Shown here one piece after another: positions 57,054 to 64,000 of a stretch of DNA of 64,000 nt; positions within the stretch are counted from its first letter, which is position 1, and every line of letters begins with the position of its first letter. A model generated the notes under the pieces. That model did no database searches and had not been told where the DNA came from. It was given only the letters and a program-made list of their open reading frames with translations. Source of the stretch: Pyrenochaeta sp. MPI-SDFR-AT-0127 (lineage: Eukaryota; Ascomycota; Dothideomycetes; Pleosporales; Cucurbitariaceae); the NCBI GenBank assembly GCA_020747015.1, contig JAGTJM010000071.1, positions 1 to 64,000 on the forward strand, in the 5' to 3' direction. A program made the position numbers and the translations under genes.

Positions 57054-58837
57054 AGTTTCACATTTGTTTAGCACGTTTTTCATGTTCATTTTCATATTAT
57101 CGATTTCTCTAGAGGCGTTTAAAGCAAAAGGCTTGCTTGCAAAGGAATACCCATTGGCGTTTTACTGTACGATTGGCATCGCGACATCACGAGTGTGCAA
57201 CATCCTAGTACCCTTTGATTTCTCTTCTCTGTGAATGCCGTCGGCTTGTACGACTGGCTCTTTCGCTGTTGTTCTTAAGTTTGATGTTTCCTTTGATCAA
57301 CTATAGACGGGATGCGAAGACGGCCTGGTCGCAAAGGTTGCAAACACGTAGTGTATGAATAGCGCACAACAAGACATCACTATATTGGTATCACACCGCC
57401 TTCACGCTGCTCTATCAGACCCCATCCCACTGTCACACAGTTCTCCTATCTCGCGATAACGGTGCAACCCAGCTTTGCGCGCCCCCTGTTGATATCCTCC
57501 ACAAGGAACATACCCCTTGACAGCCCTCTTGATTCGGAAGGTTGTCGTCTATTCAAACACGCATAATCTATCTCTGGGAGATCCGAGCGTTGCCTCTCTG
57601 ATACCCTTATCATCTGCGTTGATAGAAGCCGATAAGGGCCTCCCCCCCATACAGTACCCACCCCAGCCAAGACGGCTCCTCCGGATTCTGCCCTCCATTT
57701 CCGTCGCGACGGCGCGCGATGGTCGAATCGGTCCGAATGACATTTACAAATGGTCTGGGGGGCGCCGGTGCCATGGTGAAGAAAGGTCGGCAGAGGCCCA
57801 CATCTCTTGGAAGCCTGCGGCGGCGCTGTTATCCCACGCTATGTGTAGGTGTGCCTTTATCGCCTTCAGCCTCTACCTGAGCGCAAGCCCTGCATCACCC
57901 TTGCGTCAGCCACGTGACGCCTCAAAGCCGCCCACGGAAACACCCGGCATTCGCTGCTTTCTAAGCGTCGCTAATGCTCCGTCTCGTTGAAGAATTGTCG
58001 CGTGCCGTCTACACGTCGGTGTAGGAGAGTCGGGTTGACCGCGGTTTGGTATCGTGATCCGAGCTTGGGGATAAGCAACCGCCCCCCGAATGCGGGGAAA
58101 CGATGGGGGACCCACTTTGCGAACTGATCCTCGTGGGCAGTTGATACCTCCCTTCTTCCGACTGCTAGAGATGTGGACGAGACTGTGCGCTTCTTTTTCA
58201 AACTTCAGCTACGAGAATGTCTTCTGTTGCAGAGTTGTGCGACTGCTGATATTAAACCGTTGGCTCTAATGAACAACGTCGTCCGATGCTGTATCAGGAC
58301 AGGCCATCTCTTATCATTTCTCCCATCCTCCCCCTCAAGGAAGGCATGCTGATCCTTACTTCTGGCATCTGTGCCGAACCGCTCATGACTAGTCGCAACC
58401 ACTCACACCAGGCCTCGACACGAAGACTGGGCAAGCGGATTGGCCCAACGAGCGCACTTGTGGTATCAAAAGCGGCCAATTGCCTAGGGGTCATGCAACG
58501 TTGAAGAGACAGCGGAGAAATGCTACCCTGGCCAGTACGACCATCCAACGGCTTTCTAGACTGGGTAATGCGACCTGGAATAAGCAGCATGGTCATGCAG
58601 TGCCCATGTAACGAGCTGGGTCATCGCTGGCACTACCCTTTTTCTTAGACTGGATGCTTGTTGCGATCCTACATAAACTTTCGCTACGACGCGATCGTCC
58701 TGTCCAAGATTCGCGGTGTGCCTTTTTTTGAAAGTGACATCACAAGCGTCCGTCACACTGAGCTTCTGGCAGTTCCTGGGACATCGCCATTGCACCTGAA
58801 TCCTGCCACGTACAGTTGACAAGCATCTACCGCGACC
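57054..58837. other. Intergenic, no gene seen
   Basis: About 1.8 kb. The frames 57517-57990 (plus) and 58556-58969 (minus, overlapping the transporter start) have no recognisable features. The right part is the promoter of the MFS gene. Confidence 0.45.
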
Positions 58838-60561
58838 ATGTCCGACGCCAAAGATCCCGAGCTCGCAAAGGACGGCCTTGAAGTCACCGCGTCCAACTCC
58901 TCGTCCAGATACGCAGGCGGTCCCGTCCCACTTGCAGGCACAACACAACACCTCCCCAGCTACGAGCACGAGAAAGCGCTAACATGGAAATTCGACCTGC
59001 GCATCCTGCCCATGCTCGCCGTCATGTACTTGTTCAACGCTCTCGACAAGGGCAATCTGGGCAACGCAAAGACGGACGGCATGGACAAGGACTTGGGCTT
59101 TGTAGGGAACCAGTACAACACCATGCTGAGCATCTTTTACGTGCCTTATGTCGTTTTCGCGCCGCCGATTGGCATGCTGGGCAAGAAGTATGGACCGCAT
59201 CGTGTGCTCCCGATCATGATGTTTTCATTTGGCTCGGCGACGCTGTTAGCTGCGAGTGCGCAGAACTGGAGTGGCATGATGGCCTTGCGCTGGTTTTTGG
59301 GTAAGTTACCCTTTTTTTTCTGTCATGTTTTGCATGTTGAAAGCCACGGGTTGGTGTTGCTGCTGCATCCAAGCGAAGAGGCGGAGTGCCAATGAAGCTT
59401 GGATATGCTTGCCTCACGTGCATCGTATCTTTTTGGTATGCTTGACTGAGAGCTGAGACTAATCTACGTAGGTATGGCTGAATCTGCATTCTTCCCTCTG
59501 GTCATCTACTACTTGACTACCTTCTATCGAAGAGGCGAGCTGGCTCGTAGACTTGCGATATTCTACGCTGCATCCAACATCGCCAACGCGTTCTCGGGAC
59601 TGCTGGCATTTGGTGTCTTTCAGATTGAATCGAAGCTTGACTCATGGCGCTACCTGTTCATCATCGAGGGCGCGTTGACTGTGTGCTGTAAGTCTCTCCA
59701 CATCTATCCTATGATTCAAGCTGATTATTTCAAGTCTCGTTCTTTGCATACTGGTATCTACCAAAGAATGCATATGAAGCCAAATTCCTCAACGAGGCCG
59801 AAAGACAACTTGCCTATACCCGTATTCAGATCGACTCGTCGGCAGTTGTGGGCGAGAAATTCAACCTGAAGAAGGCTCTGGGTATCTTCAGAGAGCCCTC
59901 TACGTATGGCTTCCTCGCCATCGAAATCTGCCTCGGTGTCCCGCTGCAGTCTGTGTCACTCTTTCTGCCGCAGATTGTCCAGCGACTCGGATACGACAAG
60001 ATCAAGACTAATCTCTACACGGTTGCGCCAAACATTGTCGGTGCTTGCGTGCTTTTGATACTTGCATTTGCATCCGATTTCGTGCGCCTTCGATTCCCCT
60101 TCATCGTTCTTGGATTCCTGCTCACGTTTACTGGATTTATCATCTTTGCGACAATCGATGTCGCACACTCCCTGCGAGTCGCTTACTTCGCCTGCTTCAT
60201 GATGACATGGGGAACATCGGCACCTTCTGTTCTACTTTCCACATGGTATAACAACAACGTCGCCGATGAGAACAAGCGCGTCACGCTTACATCTGTTGGT
60301 GTGCCCCTGGCAAACTTAATGGGCGTTGTCAGCTCGAACATCTTCAGACCACAGGATGCGCCAAAATATATTCCCGCGCTGGCTACTACGGCGGCCTTTG
60401 GAGCGACAGGGAGTGTGTGTGCGTTGCTTTTGGGCGTGTATATGGTGGTGGATAACAAAAGGAGGAATGCAAAGCAAGGGGTCAATCTGTCGGCGAGGGA
60501 TGTGTCTACGGAAAAGCTGAAAGATGGACCTAGAAATCCTGAGTTTAGATGGTTCTTGTAA
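58838..60561 (+). CDS. MFS transporter, anion:cation symporter type
   Basis: Three exons (58838-59300, 59472-59687, 59735-60561) with phase-1 junctions give 501 residues. The layout is twelve membrane helices with a soluble N terminus of about 50 residues. Family marks include LPMLAVMYLFNALDKGNLGNA in helix 1, PIGMLGKKYGPHRVLP in the loop after helix 2, WFLGMAESAFFPLVIYYL, and a central loop FAYWYLPKNAYEAKFLNEAE. These fit the allantoate/nicotinate permease-like anion:cation symporter family (Dal5/Tna1 type). It would import a small organic anion with protons at the plasma membrane. The substrate is not predictable from sequence, and no catabolic gene is adjacent to suggest one. Confidence 0.9.
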
Positions 60562-61296
60562 GGACCGTGTAGTTGTTCTACGGAGAGGGGATGGATATGA
60601 ATGCAGAAGTTGCTTATTGTCAGGAATTGACATGATGATACCCATATGGAAGTACCGTCGACGGTCTTGAGTTTGCTTGGTGATTGGTGATAATGCGCCT
60701 GCAGTTTCGAATGATCTAAAGCTCTGCTGCATTATGAGGACAACGTCAGGCTTCAGAAAATCTATTAAAATCTGCACATGTTGTCGGTTCACCTGCTGCT
60801 AGACAGCGCCGTCGACGCTTCGTCTGGTACCATGATCACGCGTACTTGTCAGCCGGGCTTGGCTCAGACGAGATCTGGAGGAGGCATCTGCCAGGCCTGA
60901 AAGGCTTGTAATAAGAACAATCACGAACACAGTCATTAAATCAAACCGTTCGAATAATGTAGCTACTGTGACAAACCTGAGGTGCTTGGCAAGAAGCGAA
61001 GACGATGAGCTGGCTGTCGCGACTTGGCCGCGGCAACCCCATGTCGGCGCGCGTGCCTATCTTATCGCCGAAGCGGCTCCGTCACCCAGCCTCACGCGCC
61101 TCACTTGAGTCAACCGTCACGGGTCGCAGCTCAGAGCTGCCTAGCACCTTTCCGAGCTCCCTTCGTCTCATATAGCTTGCTCCATTTCCCTCCTGTTTGA
61201 TAGTCGCAGCTTCGTCCTTTGTCTCTGAGCTAAGCTGAACATCCCCTTCCCCGATAAGCACGCCAGAGCTCCAGCGGAGCTCTCCTCCCATCCACC
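60562..61296. other. Intergenic, no gene seen
   Basis: About 0.7 kb between two plus-strand transporter genes, with the promoter of the second. No supported open frame. Confidence 0.5.
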
Positions 61297-62652
61297 ATGG
61301 CCGTCAACGCCGCGGTCCCGTTCCTGGTGGCTATGATGTTGTTGACGGGTGTTTGCAACACCCTGTTGACCAAGTATCAGGTATGCACGCCCATCAGACA
61401 CCAAATTGAAGTCATCCATGCTGACCGCAGGACCTAGGACATGCAATGCGTCAAGAACTGCGACGCTCCCACGCCCAAATACCGCGAACACTTCGAGCAA
61501 CCCATCCTCCAGACCCTGCAAATGTTCATTGGCGAAATGGGCTGCTGGCTCGTCATCGGCCTGTTCAATATCTACCAGCGATACCAGAGTCGCAAGGCCG
61601 GCTACGAAGCTATCCCAGACAATGACGGCGGCATTGCCACGCCAGCGTCGGACGAGAGCGAGACGCCGGATGTTGCGAATCCGCTGAAGCCAGCGCATCC
61701 AGATGACGAGGGCAGGATTCCGCTCGAAGGCAGGAGTATACTGTTGTTGGCGCTGCCGGCCTGCTGTGATATTACTGGCACAACGCTCATGAACGTTGGC
61801 TTGATGTTGGTGGCTGCGAGTATCTACCAGATGACTCGAGGTGCGCTGGTGCTTTTTGTCGGCCTGTTCAGCGTCTGGTTCCTCAAGCGCCATCTGGGAC
61901 TGTACAAGTGGTTCTCGCTCTTCGTCGTTGTGTTCGGTGTTGCAATTGTTGGACTCGCAGGTGCGATTACACCAGACGACAAAGCGACTCCCGGCCACCA
62001 GTCGCTTCATGATGGATCGTTTGATGCGCAAAAGCAGAGATCACAGGCTGCTATGACCATCATCGGCGTGCTGCTTATCGCCGGTGCGCAGATCTTCACG
62101 GCTACCCAGTTCGTGCTGGAGGAGAGGATCATGGAGAAGTATGCCATGGAGCCGATCAGAGTTGTTGGTTGGGAAGGTATCTTTGGCTTCGTTGTCACGC
62201 TCATTGGCATGGTCATCTTGCACTTCTCCATTGGCACTGGGTATTTCAATGCGAGGGAAGGACTGTACCAGATGACGCACTCCCGCGCCATTGCCGTCTC
62301 TTCGATTCTCATCATGATCAGCATTGGGTAGGTTATTCCTCATTTTCCCTTTACATCTTCTTTGGATCATACTAACCCTGTCGATAGCGGCTTCAACTTC
62401 TTCGGCCTGTCAGTCACCCGCACCGTCTCCGCTACCTCTCGCTCGACGATCGATACATGCCGCACGCTCTTCATCTGGATTGTCTCGCTCGGCCTCGGCT
62501 GGGAGACGTTCAAGTGGCTCCAGGTCCTTGGTTTCGCGCTGCTTGTGTACGGCACGTTCTTGTTCAACGACTTGATCAGGCCGCCACTAAAGTCTTGCGT
62601 GGAGAGGAAGCCTGAGCCGCTGTTGCCGGAAGACCCCATTGAGCATCATTAG
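61297..62652 (+). CDS. SLC35F6-type membrane transporter (drug/metabolite transporter superfamily)
   Basis: Three exons (61297-61380, 61438-62327, 62388-62652; phases 0 and 2) encode 412 residues with about ten membrane helices. The N terminus has the family's signature: a first helix ending TGVCNTLLTKYQ directly followed by DMQCVKNCD, then FEQPILQTLQMFIGEMGCW. Further marks are ACCDITGTTLMNVGL, YQMTRGALVLFVGLFS, LKRHLGLYKWFSLFVV and FGLSVTRTVSATSRS near the end. Human SLC35F6 is about 370 residues, localises to lysosomes/mitochondria and has no firmly known substrate. Yeast-like relatives are putative endomembrane carriers. The loop after helix 2 (about residues 78-125) is longer and acidic. 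Function: endomembrane metabolite carrier, substrate unknown. Confidence 0.9.
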
Positions 62653-63178
62653 AGGATGGCATGTTGGAGCAACGTGAGAGGCAGCATGGGCCGAGAGTGC
62701 TCGGGTGGGACGATGATGTATATACTGGTATTGCACATCTGGCGTCTGGGATTGCATGTAAAGCATTTTGGAATGGTACATGGGAGTGAAGAGATCCGTT
62801 TCCTGCTGCCACCAAGGTAACCTGAATAGAGCTCTTTGTGCTCGTCTGCAGTTTAGCAAGTATAGAATCAACTATCATGCATGCCATAACCGTTTCTCGC
62901 AATCATTATTCGCAGCAAATGGTCTCCAAAAAAAAACTTCTTTCACACCAACATGGCATTTGAAGTTGTCAGCGCCTCGATGATGTTCGTCTCGTTATCG
63001 ATGGCAAATGTCGGGGCTCGTGGGCGACTAGCGCACAAAAGTCTTGGCTCGCACTCGCTTACAGGCGCGGATTGTCGAAATCCACCGTTGAGCAACTTCA
63101 CGACTTACGACAACACGGTTCCCGACTCTCTGAACACCACGCCCGGAGGTTCAGATACGCCACACCACAGTCGACAAA
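62653..63178. other. Intergenic region and uS3 promoter
   Basis: About 0.5 kb between the SLC35F6-type gene and RPS3. No gene is seen. The part near 63000-63178 should be the ribosomal-protein promoter; no definite element was identified. Confidence 0.45.
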
Positions 63179-64000
63179 ATGGCCACCACTCAGTCTGCTA
63201 TGTGAGTCTACCCGTGGCTTATTGCGTACTGGACGCGCGCAATTATAGACCGAGTTACTGACAAGCCTGCAGTTCCAAGAGGAGAAAGTTCGTTGCTGGT
63301 ACGACACACCCTTCCCCACTGTCAGAGAGCTGGAGTATGCAGAGAGAGTCTGGGATGACTTCGTAGAGGCTTGTTTTGCGCGTAATTGGCGAACAGCTTT
63401 TGGGTTATCGATCGCGGAAGATGCTGGGAATTTGCGCACATTGGACCCCCGCTAACACAAACACCCACAGACGGTGTTTTCTATGCCGAGTTGAACGAAT
63501 TCTTCCAGCGCGAGCTGGCTGAGGAGGGCTATTCCGGCGTCGAGGTCCGCGTCACTCCCACCGTGACCGACATCATCATCCGGGCCACCCACACACAAGA
63601 GGTCCTTGGAGAGCAGGGTCGCCGCATCCGTGAGCTCACCTCGCTCATCCAGAAGCGCTTCAAGTTCCCCGAGAACTCCGTCTCCCTCTACGCCGCCAAG
63701 GTCCAGAACCGTGGTCTCTCCGCCGTCGCCCAGTGCGAGTCCCTCCGATACAAGCTTCTCAATGGTTTGGCCGTCCGAAGGGCTTGCTATGGTGTGCTGA
63801 GGTTCATCATGGAGTCTGGCGCCAAGGGTTGCGAGGTCGTCGTTTCCGGAAAGCTCAGGGCCGCCCGTGCCAAGAGCATGAAGTTCACTGTATGCATATC
63901 CTCGCTGCTCGTATTCGCAACGGCATGCTAATTGATTCGTAGGACGGTTTCATGATCCACTCTGGTCAGCCCGCTAAGGACTTCATTGACGAGGCCACTC
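63179..64000 (+). CDS. RPS3: 40S ribosomal protein uS3 (S3), 3' end outside the window
   Basis: Exons 63179-63201, 63273-63298, 63471-63889 and 63943 to the window edge join in phase. They begin MATTQSAISKRRKFVADGVF and continue YAELNEFFQRELAEEGYSGV. The N-terminal KH domain (VTDIIIRATHTQEVLGEQGR, RIRELTSLIQKRF) and the uS3 core (QCESLRYKLLNGLAVRRACY, VVSGKLRAARAKSMKF, DGFMIHSGQPAKDFID) are unmistakable. The protein sits at the mRNA entry channel of the small ribosomal subunit. The gene is cut by the right edge after about 175 residues. Two tiny 5' exons (23 and 26 nt), split by introns of 71 and 172 bp, are typical of ribosomal-protein genes in filamentous fungi. Confidence 0.95.

Noticed and set aside
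57517..57990. Plus-strand open frame of 157 codons upstream of the MFS gene
   Set aside because: No recognisable features, poor start context and no splice extension that improves it.

Overview
The window is nuclear DNA of a filamentous ascomycete (Pezizomycotina). Genes carry short GT-AG introns, mostly 48-70 bp and often with a CTAAC/CTGAC-like branch point. Families typical of this group are present: Zn2Cys6 regulators, a HET-domain protein, a PNP-NACHT-ankyrin NLR, a But2-domain secreted protein and a GPI-anchored wall protein. A Dothideomycete is my best guess from overall gene style, but nothing in the sequence proves it. Gene models below were spliced by hand; intron phases were checked wherever exon coordinates are given.

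Left part (1-20 kb), gene-poor: a partial gene running off the left edge, a Zn2Cys6 regulator, a secreted proline-rich protein, a 5 kb stretch with no convincing gene, a GPI-anchored repeat protein, a secreted But2-domain protein, a HET-domain protein and a secreted M14 carboxypeptidase. Most of these belong to the cell surface, secretion or self/non-self recognition.

Housekeeping block (20-32 kb): a homeodomain plus C2H2 regulator diverges from UTP15 (small-subunit processome). Mitochondrial ribosomal protein uL22m diverges from PRP24/SART3 (U6 snRNP assembly).

Accessory island (about 32-50 kb): a lineage-type expansion of small proteins that each end in a pair of C2H2-like fingers, seven copies in all. 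Four look intact, one has an unresolved 5' end, one is frameshifted and one is a relic. Among them sit a broken CorA-like membrane-protein gene and a large NLR with nearly identical ankyrin repeats. The relic behind the NLR is a direct duplicate of the 3' part and downstream DNA of the zinc-finger gene in front of the CorA-like gene. The CorA/NLR segment is therefore bracketed by direct repeats. This island is the most interesting part of the window.

Right part (50-64 kb): a nine-exon Zn2Cys6 regulator, a 2.6 kb G+C-rich gap, a coiled-coil protein of unknown function, an MFS anion:cation symporter-type transporter, an SLC35F6-type membrane transporter, and the 5' part of ribosomal protein uS3 (RPS3), cut by the right edge.
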